64,000 nt of DNA, taken from Clostridiales bacterium. Its GTDB lineage: Bacteria > Bacillota > Clostridia > Lachnospirales > Lachnospiraceae. Where the stretch lies: contig JAMPHY010000013.1 in NCBI GenBank assembly GCA_023663185.1, positions 32,225-96,224 of the forward strand, in the 5' to 3' direction. Both the position numbers and the translations under genes were made by a program. The notes below the pieces were generated by a model. The model searched no databases, was not told the DNA's origin, and worked only from the letters and a program-made list of their open reading frames with translations. Shown here in pieces: positions 44,884 to 53,352 of the stretch (position 1 is the first letter of the stretch; each line of letters opens with the position of its first letter).

Positions 44884-45147
44884 TCACCGCCTAATAGAAT
44901 CGTTCACCACGATTTTTTTCTTACGATACTTCTCCGGTAAATCCGGTACTGCATGGTAATGCGGCAGTTTTGCCTTCTCCTCCGGATTGGTCGTGTTGTT
45001 CTCGATAACTTTGCTGCGGACTACATTCAGTTCTTTGGGTGCGTCAATCATAATTCTCAAATGGTTTTTGCTGCCGCCTAAGAAAACAATTTTTACGTCT
45101 TCCCCAATCATCAAGTAGTCTTCTGCGCTAACTGTAAGTCTTAACAT
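44884..45147 (-). CDS. csrA: Carbon storage regulator CsrA homologue
   Basis: Start at ATG 45147, which follows CAGGGAGG; a longer frame upstream lacks family sequence. 87 residues. MLRLTVSAEDYLMIGEDVKI followed by VFLGGSKNHLRIMIDAPKELNVVR matches CsrA; the basic C-terminal tail (KLPHYHAVPDLPEKYRKKKI) is longer than the ~74-residue B. subtilis protein. CsrA blocks hag translation and is normally antagonised by FliW, which is not in this window. It lies 113 bp upstream of flagellin. Confidence 0.85.
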   Translation of the reverse strand: MLRLTVSAEDYLMIGEDVKIVFLGGSKNHLRIMIDAPKELNVVRSKVIENNTTNPEEKAKLPHYHAVPDLPEKYRKKKIVVNDSIRR

Positions 45148-45192
45148 CTTAAAACCTCCCTGCTTTTTCTTTTTTAAAAGTGCCGCCCTGCT

Positions 45193-45221
45193 ATGCAACA
45201 TTTGTATGAAAAATGTTGCAT
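45193..45221. repeat. Left inverted site of a candidate invertible segment
   Basis: ATGCAACATTT and AAATGTTGCAT flank the asymmetric 7-bp core GTATGAA. The 23-bp CAACATTT-core-AAATGTTG (45196-45218) occurs again perfectly, inverted, at 45949-45971. This is the layout of tyrosine-recombinase core sites: paired inverted arms around an asymmetric overlap. Confidence 0.75.
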
Positions 45222-45231
45222 GAGCGCAAAA

Positions 45232-45257
45232 CGTTGTATATTTATAAGAAATACAAC
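45232..45257. repeat. Additional inverted repeat upstream of the recombinase
   Basis: GTTGTAT-N10-ATACAAC lies between the left site and the recombinase ATG. It resembles the arms of the recombination sites but with a longer spacer. It may be an autoregulatory or accessory binding site. Confidence 0.5.
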
Positions 45258-45280
45258 AAATCAAGAAAAGGAGAAATTTC

Positions 45281-45862
45281 ATGAGTACAACTTGTCCAAT
45301 CAAAAATGAAGAAAAACTGGAAAAATTCAAGGAATATTTTTTGACGAAGAAACCGATTTACAGAAACTATGCTATGATTATTCTAGGGTTGAACACCGCC
45401 TTTAGAATCGGAGACCTTTTGAATCTAAAGTGGAAAGACGTATTTAATATGAAGGGAGGCTGTTTTAGAAGCCACATTTATGTAATTGAACAAAAAACAG
45501 GAAAAGAGCGAATTGTTGCCGTAAATACTGCGGTTACAAGCGCACTGAAAATATTGCAAAGTAATATAGAATATGCAGATGGAGAACAATATCTTTTCCC
45601 AAGTATCCGCAAACCTGAAATCCCGCTCTCTCGTTCGCAGGCATTCCGTATTATTAGGGAAGCGGCGGAGTATGCCGGAATTGAAGAGAGAGTAAGCTGT
45701 CACTCTCTGCGCAAGACCTTCGGCTATTATGCTTGGAAACAGGGCGTACCGCCTGCAATGCTGATGGATATATATAACCACTCTTCTTACCGTGTCACGA
45801 AGCGTTATTTGTGTATCGAGCAGGACGACAGGGATAGGGTGTATTTAGAAGTATGTATATAG
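45281..45862 (+). CDS. Small tyrosine recombinase (probable DNA invertase)
   Basis: A 193-residue catalytic-domain-only recombinase. Catalytic residues are Arg42 (NTAFRIGDLLNLKW), Lys72, His141 and Arg144 (CHSLRKTFGYY), His167 (YNHSSYRVTK) and Tyr176. No N-terminal core-binding domain, like FimB/FimE-type and other small invertases. The gene is framed by perfect 23-bp inverted sites at 45196 and 45949, and its start follows AAGGAG. It probably flips its own segment, between csrA/flagellin and an HD-protein gene. Confidence 0.87.
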   Translation: MSTTCPIKNEEKLEKFKEYFLTKKPIYRNYAMIILGLNTAFRIGDLLNLKWKDVFNMKGGCFRSHIYVIEQKTGKERIVAVNTAVTSALKILQSNIEYADGEQYLFPSIRKPEIPLSRSQAFRIIREAAEYAGIEERVSCHSLRKTFGYYAWKQGVPPAMLMDIYNHSSYRVTKRYLCIEQDDRDRVYLEVCI

Positions 45863-45944
45863 AAGCAGTAAAATTATTTTAATTTTTTTAAATTTTGCTA
45901 TAAAGTATTTCAAAGAGGCTCCGATATATAAAATGTAAGCTTAA

Positions 45945-45975
45945 GATACAACATTTTTCATACAAATGTTGTATC
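45945..45975. repeat. Right inverted site of the candidate invertible segment
   Basis: GATACAACATTT and AAATGTTGTATC flank core TTCATAC, the exact complement of the left core. The two sites are therefore in inverted orientation, as inversion needs. It could also act as a terminator, but the exact match to the left site favours recombination. The rest of 45976-46132 is AT-rich and holds only the promoter region of the next gene. Confidence 0.75.
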
Positions 45976-46132
45976 ATTTTTATTGTTCCCTTATAATATA
46001 AATTCTAATACCTATACTAGTCTGTTTACTATAAATTTTGAATTTTGGTATAAATTTCTTTAAAAGTATTGAAAATTATAATGAATGTATGCAATAATAA
46101 AGATGATACTTCATAGATTGGAGCAATGAAAT

Positions 46133-46489
46133 ATGTGCAAAATAATAAGCAGCGATGCAGTTATCGGCAATTTCATTATAGAATCTGTTGAAAGAGATAA
46201 TTATGATATTTCCATTGAAGAAATGAATAATTATGAGAAACAGCTTTCAGAGAATTTAGAGAAATATAATTATTTTACTCGCTTTGATTTTGACGAGATT
46301 TTAGATTTTACGGAAAATTATCCTTTTTTCGTAAAATCACTTCAATCTAATCATATGAAAATATGCAACAAATCAAATAATAATACAAATCTGATAAATA
46401 AATTAAAACGATATTTTAGAATTGGTATGCCTACACTGGTTATTAATGAAATGGTATCAGTCTCAAAAAGTATATTAGCTTCGGAGTAA
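46133..46489 (+). CDS. Small protein of unknown function upstream of the HD protein
   Basis: A 118-residue AT-rich gene; no family recognised. Acidic N-half (IEEMNNYEKQLSENLEKYNY), no signal or membrane segment, and a basic C-terminus. It ends 7 bp before the HD-domain gene, so the two form a unit. A partner or inhibitor role is possible. Confidence 0.65.
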   Translation: MCKIISSDAVIGNFIIESVERDNYDISIEEMNNYEKQLSENLEKYNYFTRFDFDEILDFTENYPFFVKSLQSNHMKICNKSNNNTNLINKLKRYFRIGMPTLVINEMVSVSKSILASE

Positions 46490-46496
46490 TTATTGC

Positions 46497-48179
46497 ATGA
46501 AGATAAAAAGTATTAAAGATACTATACATGGTTATATACAAATAGAAGAACCTTTTTGGCGTATTATAGATACCGCCGAATTTCAACGTTTAAAATGGAT
46601 TGAGCAGACAAGTTACCGAGTTCTATACCCTTCGGCAAGACATGATAGGTTTATTCATTCCATCGGCGTGTATCATTTAGGACAAAAAGCTATAAACGGT
46701 CTTATTAAAAATTGCAAACCTGACGATAAAGAACTGGTTCTCAAATATAAAGATTCTTTTCTTCTTGGTTGTCTATTACATGATTTAGGTCATGCACCCT
46801 TTTCACATACCTGTGAAGATTTATATAATTATCAGAATAAAATTAGAAACGAGTCATGTCCATTAAATTCCCGACTTTTTGATTTATATAAAGAAAATGC
46901 GGAAAGTACAGAAGTTTTTAATTCTTTTAAATCTGATTACAGATATATAATAAATTCAAAAAGCGATATTTGCAAGCCTCCATCTGAACATGAAGTAATG
47001 AGTTCAATATTAACCGTCAAGAATTTTTCTAAATTTAAAGAATATTTTGGAAAAAATACATTTTTAGATTTGGATTTAGCAATTAGAGCAATTTTAGGCT
47101 GTGTATTCGGCATAAGTCTTGATGATACACCAGAGCGAAAAAGAGCCTGTGGCATCAAAAACTGCTTAATAAGATTATTAAATTCTCCTACTGTTGATGT
47201 TGACAAATTGGATTACATTGCCCGCGATACGCAGATGTCCGGATACGACAACATTGTCTTAGATAATGAACGATTATTGGATAGCACATGTCTTATAGTC
47301 GAAGATAACGATATCTATTTTCCGGCTTTTAAGAAAAGTGTTTTAAGTGTAATAAGCAATGTTATGTTGGCAAAAAATCTGCAGGCACAGTGGATAGTTA
47401 ATCACCCGATTGTATTATATGACGCCTATTTATTAAGAAGAGCTATTGGAATTTCCATTAAAAATATGTATGACAAAGATTATGTAAACAATGAAGAAAT
47501 CGCATCTTTTGATATACTTTTAAATAAAATATTCTCTCATGAAGCCTTATCCAAAGAAGGTGTAAATTTAGGTACTCAGCGGTTATCACTTCTCTCTGAC
47601 GTGGAACTATTAAGTTGTATGAAGCAAAATATATCAGACAAAAAAATTTCTGAATATTTCGCCAGAGATGAGAGAAAATCTCCTATTTGGAAATCACATG
47701 AGGAATTTCTGTTTTATTTAGGTTCTGATAATAAGAAAAAAGCTGAAAAAATTTCTGAATTTATGGCTCCATTGATGACATATCTAAATAAAATTGAAGA
47801 TTTATACTTACCAAAGGAAATAAATAAAGATCTTAAAGACAAGCTCAGCGCAGAAGATATAAATGGAAAAGATGAATTACTGAAAATTATAGATACTTTA
47901 ATTTCCTATACATTTGAAGACAAATCTGGATTTGAATATGTTATTTTGCCAGCTAAAAACACTTTCTTTGCTAAAATGAACTCAGAACATATTTACATTC
48001 GATTTGGTGATGATGAAAAATGCTATGCTAAATATAACCAGCTTAAAGAAGAGCCTCCCGAAATAAATAAAAAAAGTTATGAATTCTTTTATTTATATTC
48101 AAATGAAAAAATTGATGCAAAAAACTTTTTAGATTATTTGCATAGAGAGGCTCTTAATAATCTTGAAATCAGGGCATAA
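46497..48179 (+). CDS. HD-domain phosphohydrolase (dNTPase/SAMHD1-like)
   Basis: A 560-residue protein. The metal-binding residues are all present: RHDRFIHSIGVYHLG (His), CLLHDLGHAPFSHTCED (His-Asp), and VDVDKLDYIARDTQMSG (Asp). The start (IKDTIHGYIQIEEPFWRIID) and RLKWIEQTSYRVLYPSARHD follow COG1078-type HD proteins that cleave nucleoside triphosphates. The C-terminal ~200 residues are not assigned. The gene is clearly more AT-rich than its surroundings, pointing to transfer. dNTP depletion in phage defence is a possible role. Confidence 0.82.
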   Translation: MKIKSIKDTIHGYIQIEEPFWRIIDTAEFQRLKWIEQTSYRVLYPSARHDRFIHSIGVYHLGQKAINGLIKNCKPDDKELVLKYKDSFLLGCLLHDLGHAPFSHTCEDLYNYQNKIRNESCPLNSRLFDLYKENAESTEVFNSFKSDYRYIINSKSDICKPPSEHEVMSSILTVKNFSKFKEYFGKNTFLDLDLAIRAILGCVFGISLDDTPERKRACGIKNCLIRLLNSPTVDVDKLDYIARDTQMSGYDNIVLDNERLLDSTCLIVEDNDIYFPAFKKSVLSVISNVMLAKNLQAQWIVNHPIVLYDAYLLRRAIGISIKNMYDKDYVNNEEIASFDILLNKIFSHEALSKEGVNLGTQRLSLLSDVELLSCMKQNISDKKISEYFARDERKSPIWKSHEEFLFYLGSDNKKKAEKISEFMAPLMTYLNKIEDLYLPKEINKDLKDKLSAEDINGKDELLKIIDTLISYTFEDKSGFEYVILPAKNTFFAKMNSEHIYIRFGDDEKCYAKYNQLKEEPPEINKKSYEFFYLYSNEKIDAKNFLDYLHREALNNLEIRA

Positions 48180-48182
48180 TGA

Positions 48183-48208
48183 AAAAATAGGGGGAAAGTT
48201 TTTCCGCC
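48183..48208 (-). terminator. Terminator of the chemoreceptor operon
   Basis: On the minus strand GGCGGAAA...TTTCCCCC is followed by TATTTTTT just after the chemoreceptor stop. Moderate stem with one mismatch. Confidence 0.6.
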
Positions 48209-49708
48209 TTATTCCTCACCTTTACGGCTAAGCATAAGTAAATTCTCGGAAACTGTATTTACCTGTCTGAAAGATTCCTCCACTTCTCCGGTAACATGCT
48301 TCTGCTCCTGCGACTGCTCAACGATTTTATTTGCCTGTGCGACAGTATTTTCAACAAGCTGTTCCATCTGACTAATCATGTTAAGAACCTGTTCGCTCTT
48401 CTCTACTGTATTTGTACTGGAAGCTGCAGCAATACGCACTTTTTCCTCGGACTTTTCTTGAAGCGTTCCTATGCCTTCCGCTTCCTTTTCTATCTCATAG
48501 AGTTTCTCTGTCTCGTTTACTACATTAATAATATTTTCCTTATTTGACTTCTGCACTTCCGTAAGGAGTGCAAAAATTTTATGTATAATCTGTGTAATCG
48601 CATCGCTCGCCTGCTTAGAATCAGCCGCTAACACGCCTACTTCTTCCGCCACAACCGCAAAGCCTTTTCCCATCTCGCCCGCCCTTGCCGCTTCTATGGA
48701 AGCATTGAGCGCTAACAGGTTCGTCTGGCTTGCAATGCCCGCGATTGTATTGGTGAACTCGGAGACTTCCTTCATTCCGCTTTCCAGATTGCTAATCAAG
48801 GTCTCGGTCTGTCTAGCAGAGTTTTCTATAATCTGAATGCTCTTTGTAGTCATGCGCATACGGTCGATGTATCCCTGAATCTGTCTCGTTGTATCCGCTG
48901 ATATTTCCAGTATTTCTTTCATATTGCCAACTACACCGTCCGCATTACCGCTCAATTCATTCATTGAGTCGCGGACGGAATTGACAAATTGAAAGCTTTC
49001 ATTACATTCCTGAAGCGTTGAATTGGCGGAATTAGTAATACTGTCATTGGTATTGGCAAAATCATGAATATATGTGTCCAAGTGTTCTACCACATCATTT
49101 AGTTTCTCGGACGATTTTTCACATTCTTCTATCAAAGCCGCCGTCTGCTTTGTATCCGCGAACTTAAGCAGCATTTGATGGGACAGGTCGGCTATTTTCA
49201 CACAGATAACACTCATAACAACTGTTTCCAAAAGAAAGCCTATGGAACGGGTGATAAACCACATCATATTTGTATCATATTCTATCTGCTGCACGCCAAG
49301 AGAGCGGAAATACAAGGACGCCACCAGCAGAATATAAGAAACAACCGAGACCTGTATGGTAAACTTTTTATCATAATAGAACAAGCTGAATACCATTGCA
49401 AAAGCGTAGGTCATATAGATACCGATTGCCGCGTTAGTAGCCATAATCGCTATTAAGGCGCCAAGTGCAAATGTCGTTAAATATTTAAGAATGTGGATAG
49501 GCATATTCATTTTATATGCTATGCCCGGTCCCATTGTTACTACGATTCCGATAAGAGTAAGCGGAATCATTTCACTGATTTTCATTTGAAAAATCCCTAC
49601 GGCTGAAAGAATTATTAAAAGCGGAAAGACAAGAATCAACCACCGCAGCGCTTTTACCGCCGTCTTTGTAACTCTGGCGTCATTTTCATAAAAAATATCG
49701 TGTTCCAT
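48209..49708 (-). CDS. Methyl-accepting chemotaxis protein with membrane-embedded sensor
   Basis: Start chosen at ATG 49708, preceded by AAGGGGGC; an upstream ATG at 49729 lies before that site. 499 residues. The first ~180 form about six membrane helices with no large extracellular sensor. The signalling hairpin tip is [20 protein letters not shown] followed by [13 protein letters not shown]. It is last in an operon with an AgrC-like kinase and an AgrA-like regulator, so the input may be membrane-related or linked to cell-cell signalling. Confidence 0.9.
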   Translation of the reverse strand: MEHDIFYENDARVTKTAVKALRWLILVFPLLIILSAVGIFQMKISEMIPLTLIGIVVTMGPGIAYKMNMPIHILKYLTTFALGALIAIMATNAAIGIYMTYAFAMVFSLFYYDKKFTIQVSVVSYILLVASLYFRSLGVQQIEYDTNMMWFITRSIGFLLETVVMSVICVKIADLSHQMLLKFADTKQTAALIEECEKSSEKLNDVVEHLDTYIHDFANTNDSITNSANSTLQECNESFQFVNSVRDSMNELSGNADGVVGNMKEILEISADTTRQIQGYIDRMRMTTKSIQIIENSARQTETLISNLESGMKEVSEFTNTIAGIASQTNLLALNASIEAARAGEMGKGFAVVAEEVGVLAADSKQASDAITQIIHKIFALLTEVQKSNKENIINVVNETEKLYEIEKEAEGIGTLQEKSEEKVRIAAASSTNTVEKSEQVLNMISQMEQLVENTVAQANKIVEQSQEQKHVTGEVEESFRQVNTVSENLLMLSRKGEE

Positions 49709-49748
49709 AAATAGTAATGCCCCCTTCATATTATGCTATTTTTTCACA

Positions 49749-50492
49749 CTATTCTTCTCTACAATAATAACTGAAATACTGTTCCTTTAATTCCTTGTAA
49801 TTACCCCTCGGTAAATGGATTTTGCTGCCGTTGTCCATACATATTTCTTTTGAATTAAGACTGCCGACATATCCGAGATTGACAATATACGAAACGCCTA
49901 TTTTGACAAACTCCTGATATGGCGAGAGCTGTTTATAAAGTTCCGCCATTGTCATGCGCAGGGTGTACTGTTTGCCATCTGTAAGATACATGTATTGGTT
50001 TTTTCCATGCGCTTCACAGTATACGATATCATTTAACGACACCCGCACAAGCCTGCCTTCAATCCGCAACAGAATATAACGCTTGCGCTCCTCATCAATA
50101 TCCTTGAGCAAATTGTCAAGCAGAGTGAACAATTTTTCTTCCGATATCGGCTTTACCATATATTGCAAAGCGTCAACGTCAAATGCTTCAAGCGCGTGCT
50201 CTTTTGAGGTAGTAAGAAAAACAAGCTTTCCTTTATAATTGATATTGCGAAGTTCTCTCGCCGCCTCGATTCCTAAAGGAAGGGAACCGCTTTTTTTATC
50301 CGGCATATAGATATCCATAAATATCATATCAGGCATATAATTTTCCCTTATCCTTCGCAGCAGTTCGTCCGCATTTTCAAATCTGCGAATCGTAAAATCC
50401 AGATTGGAATGTTGTTTCTCATATTCACGCAGCAATTTTTCCGTCTTTTCAAGTTCTATGGGTTCATCGTCACAAAGCGCAATCAGGTACAT
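49749..50492 (-). CDS. LytTR-family response regulator (AgrA-like)
   Basis: A 247-residue regulator. Receiver: LCDDEPIELEKTEKLL, acceptor Asp in DMIFMDIYMP, TTSKEHALEAFDV, YMVKPISEE. LytTR DNA-binding domain: DIVYCEAHGKNQYMYLTDG and the FVKIGVSYIVNLGYVGSLNS region. It follows the kinase by 21 bp. Likely binds the ACAG-type repeats upstream of the divergent small ORF at 52.0 kb. Confidence 0.92.
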   Translation of the reverse strand: MYLIALCDDEPIELEKTEKLLREYEKQHSNLDFTIRRFENADELLRRIRENYMPDMIFMDIYMPDKKSGSLPLGIEAARELRNINYKGKLVFLTTSKEHALEAFDVDALQYMVKPISEEKLFTLLDNLLKDIDEERKRYILLRIEGRLVRVSLNDIVYCEAHGKNQYMYLTDGKQYTLRMTMAELYKQLSPYQEFVKIGVSYIVNLGYVGSLNSKEICMDNGSKIHLPRGNYKELKEQYFSYYCREE

Positions 50493-50513
50493 ATTGCGTC
50501 CCCCCTATCTCAT

Positions 50514-51827
50514 CTACAAATCGGCTGGAATATTCATAATCAGCCTGAATATAAACACGCCGTTATCATTTTTAAAATCGTATTCTCCTTCATACTTCTC
50601 CGCCGTCTTGATAATACTGGAAACGCCGATTCCACCTGTAAATTCCGTTTTAGGCTGTCCATCTTCAAGTTCAGTCTCCAGCCGGCAGGTATTACTACAA
50701 AAGATAATCAATTTATTTTTCTTTTTCCTTATCATTAAATGAATCGCACATTCACGCGCTCCTGATTGCTTCTTTACTTCCATGCAGGCATAAATGGCGT
50801 TTTCATAAGCGTTGGCAAGTATCGCTACCAAGTCGATATTCGGTATCGCCAAATCCTTGCCGATTTCAATATCGAGTTTAACCTTGATATTCTCATTCCG
50901 CGCCTTTCTAGTGTACGCTGAAAGAATGTTATTAATCGCAGTATTGGCGCATATTTTTTCTACCGCACCCTCGTCTGTTTCCTTATCATACTCCTGTAAA
51001 TATTGCAGCAGTTCGTCCTTCTGCCCGCGTCGCGCATATTCCGCTATCATGGCGTTGTGGTGCCGCACATCATGGCGAAGCCGCCTGCCTGATTCCACCG
51101 AGTCCTCCAAAATCTCAAGCTGACGCTCTAAAAGCCTGTGGTTCATCTGTATCAACTGGTTTTCCCGCTCATATTCCTTCTCTTTACCAAGATGCAGATA
51201 AAAGTGAATCATAAGCAGCTGCAAAGTGCCCGTCAGCACAAAATTAACAAGAATCTGATAAAGACGGTATCCTGTAGCATCTTTTAAGTTCGGGTTTAGG
51301 ATAAATCCAATACCAAGCATAATACTGATAATCATAATGGCGACACTGAACTTATCTACTTCTTTCGTCACATAATCGCTGAAATCCCTAATATTATCTT
51401 TCAATTTCCTATCTATTATAAATGTTATAATCAGGATAAGAATAACACGTGTTATAATATCTGCCCATACATTTCTGTCAAAGAATATAACAGCAACTTC
51501 CAGTCCGCCAATCAGGAATACGGCAAGCAGGTAAAATATCAGCGCCAGTTTATAGATAGACAGATAAACCGAATCTTTGCTCATAAAGATTGCAAAGACC
51601 ATAAAGCACATGTACATTGCAAACGCCACAATCCGCACGCAGCTCTCCCAGTCCACAACATACCAGATACATGCACCGGCAATCAAAATAACGCTGAATA
51701 CGCTATAATAGGCAATCGTCTTTTTTCTGTCAAACCGTGATTCGCTTATGCTGGAAAATAATAAAATCACACCTGCAAGGCTTATTGCAAACCGAATAAG
51801 AGCTACATATACCGAACCGCCTAACAT
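50514..51827 (-). CDS. GHKL sensor histidine kinase (AgrC-like)
   Basis: A 437-residue kinase. Six to seven N-terminal membrane helices (to ~205), DHp with RRLRHDVRHHNAMIAEY (phospho-His), and a GHKL ATPase with AILANAYENAIYACME (N-box) and FTGGIGVSSIIKTAEKYEGE. This is the class that senses cyclic or linear peptides. No AgrB/AgrD is adjacent, so the ligand source is unknown. Confidence 0.92.
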   Translation of the reverse strand: MLGGSVYVALIRFAISLAGVILLFSSISESRFDRKKTIAYYSVFSVILIAGACIWYVVDWESCVRIVAFAMYMCFMVFAIFMSKDSVYLSIYKLALIFYLLAVFLIGGLEVAVIFFDRNVWADIITRVILILIITFIIDRKLKDNIRDFSDYVTKEVDKFSVAIMIISIMLGIGFILNPNLKDATGYRLYQILVNFVLTGTLQLLMIHFYLHLGKEKEYERENQLIQMNHRLLERQLEILEDSVESGRRLRHDVRHHNAMIAEYARRGQKDELLQYLQEYDKETDEGAVEKICANTAINNILSAYTRKARNENIKVKLDIEIGKDLAIPNIDLVAILANAYENAIYACMEVKKQSGARECAIHLMIRKKKNKLIIFCSNTCRLETELEDGQPKTEFTGGIGVSSIIKTAEKYEGEYDFKNDNGVFIFRLIMNIPADL

Positions 51828-51947
51828 ATATTCTATTTCTCCTTTGGATTTAGAGTCATAAAAATTAAGTCTTAAAAATTATACCACATATTAATCGACT
51901 GAAAAAGAGATAAACCGACACAGAGCACAGATTGCACCTTTTACGGT

Positions 51948-51997
51948 ACAGTTTGCAAGAAAAGGCTCTAGAAGAGCACAGTCTGATTTGTTATAAT
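51948..51997 (+). promoter_or_regulatory. Activator-type promoter with LytTR-like direct repeats
   Basis: Direct repeats ACAGTTTG (51948-51955) and ACAGTCTG (51978-51985) are 30 bp apart (about three helical turns), the second over the -35 region. TATAAT is at 51992-51997 with no good -35. Two weaker ACAG copies lie at 51919 and 51926. This fits a promoter that needs an AgrA-type activator. Confidence 0.5.
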
Positions 51998-52032
51998 AGA
52001 AATCGATATCAGACAAATAGGGAGACTTAAAT

Positions 52033-52239
52033 ATGCTCATTTATCCGAACACATTTACCCCCAATCTCCCAACCGGAGAACTGCTGTATAATTCCACACT
52101 TTTTGTAGCGCTGCGCGCCCCTATTCTTCTCGGCCTCTCCTCCATATGTACTTCAATTGCCGGACGGACGCGCTGCCTGTTGGAAAAGCAGATTAAAGAC
52201 AGTGAAGATTACCAGCGCGTATCTTCACTGCCTGTCTGA
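52033..52239 (+). CDS. Small ORF divergent from the AgrC-like kinase
   Basis: 68 codons after AGGGAGACTTAAAT and a TATAAT promoter. The peptide has a hydrophobic middle (STLFVALRAPILLGLSSI), a cysteine pair region (CTSIAGRTRC) and a charged tail. It resembles no family I know. Position suggests a signalling or accessory peptide for the GHKL/LytTR pair. Caution: its last codons lie inside a hairpin that probably terminates the opposite pseG gene. Confidence 0.4.
   Translation: MLIYPNTFTPNLPTGELLYNSTLFVALRAPILLGLSSICTSIAGRTRCLLEKQIKDSEDYQRVSSLPV
52202..52238 (-). terminator. Probable terminator of the pseF-pseG unit
   Basis: AGTGAAGAT (52200s) pairs with ATCTTCACT with extension GACAG/CTGTC. 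On the minus strand it is followed by TTTAATCTGCTTTT, 30 bp after pseG. The stem overlaps the end of the small plus-strand ORF. Confidence 0.5.
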
Positions 52240-52267
52240 ATCGGAATCCAACAGCTAAGGATGTTTA

Positions 52268-53305
52268 TCACTGCTGCAAAATCTCCGCAATCCTATATGC
52301 TCCCTCTCCATCTACCAGATTTCGCTCTCTTTCATAATAGCAGCTACGTAATTCTTTACTATCGCACATGGCTTCAAACTGTTCTCTTATGCTGTCGAGT
52401 ACGGTCTGCTTTCCTTGATTCCACTTTCCTGCGCAACCTGCAGTTTTGGTATTCCCTATATAATCAACCAATGCATTCTGGTTATCCGCATAAGAGAAAC
52501 ATATGAAGGGAATTCCCAATGCAGACAATTCATATATCGTACTTCCCCCAGCAGTCACAGCCATATCGCATTGCGCCATAAGTCCTGCAACGTCCGATAT
52601 ATCATAATGCACTTTGATATTCCGGCTTTCCTGTAACCGTCTCCGCCAACTCTCCAAATGCGTGTTGAAATGCCCTACCAAAATATGATAAGTAATGTTT
52701 TCACTCCTGTATATTGCGTTTAAAATCTCAGCAGCAATATTACTCTCATCTCCGCCACCCGTCGTAATAAGCACATCTCTAACAATATCTTTTATTGTAT
52801 ACCCAAAATCCATGAACTGCTTCCTCAACGGTATATATTTATTGCCAAGATAAAATTCCACAGCCTTCCCTTTGTACAAATCTTCATATATTTCGAGGTT
52901 TGCAAAAATATTATAATTTATTATCCCGTCCACTGGATAGGCATGATCCTGCATATCGTCCATCAAATATACTTTTCCATATTCCTTAAGCCGCAGTAAA
53001 TATGTATCAGTAACATAATAACTGTCTACGAGTATGATATTCTCTCTGCTTAATACATTGCTATGCCGTGACAAACACAATGCCAGTTTATCCAGTTCCC
53101 CGTCCATATCATGTAAGTCCGTGTTTAGTATGTCCGCCTCAAATCCGTGGGCTGATACGGTTTGAGCCGATTCGCCATTGGCACATATAAACAAAATGGG
53201 ATAATCATTTCCATTCAGACTTCTTACCGCCTCACCAACCGTCATACATCGCATCAAATGACCGATTCCTATTTGGACATTACCGTCCGCACGAATAATA
53301 AGCAT
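52268..53305 (-). CDS. pseG: UDP-2,4-diacetamido-2,4,6-trideoxy-L-altrose hydrolase
   Basis: A 345-residue GT-B-fold hydrolase. N-terminus IIRADGNVQIGIGHLMRCMT is the PseG signature; the C-half has VLITTGGGDESN and MAVTAGGSTIYELSALGIPF. The enzyme removes UDP in pseudaminic acid synthesis, used to glycosylate flagellins. Downstream of pseF by 47 bp. Confidence 0.88.
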   Translation of the reverse strand: MLIIRADGNVQIGIGHLMRCMTVGEAVRSLNGNDYPILFICANGESAQTVSAHGFEADILNTDLHDMDGELDKLALCLSRHSNVLSRENIILVDSYYVTDTYLLRLKEYGKVYLMDDMQDHAYPVDGIINYNIFANLEIYEDLYKGKAVEFYLGNKYIPLRKQFMDFGYTIKDIVRDVLITTGGGDESNIAAEILNAIYRSENITYHILVGHFNTHLESWRRRLQESRNIKVHYDISDVAGLMAQCDMAVTAGGSTIYELSALGIPFICFSYADNQNALVDYIGNTKTAGCAGKWNQGKQTVLDSIREQFEAMCDSKELRSCYYERERNLVDGEGAYRIAEILQQ

Positions 53306-53352
53306 TTTATCCCTCCAGTTCCCCCGTCATATCTGTATACCGTGCTAACCTC

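Noticed and set aside
49709-49729. Upstream start of the chemoreceptor
   Set aside because: This ATG overlaps the ribosome-binding sequence AAGGGGG that serves the ATG at 49708.
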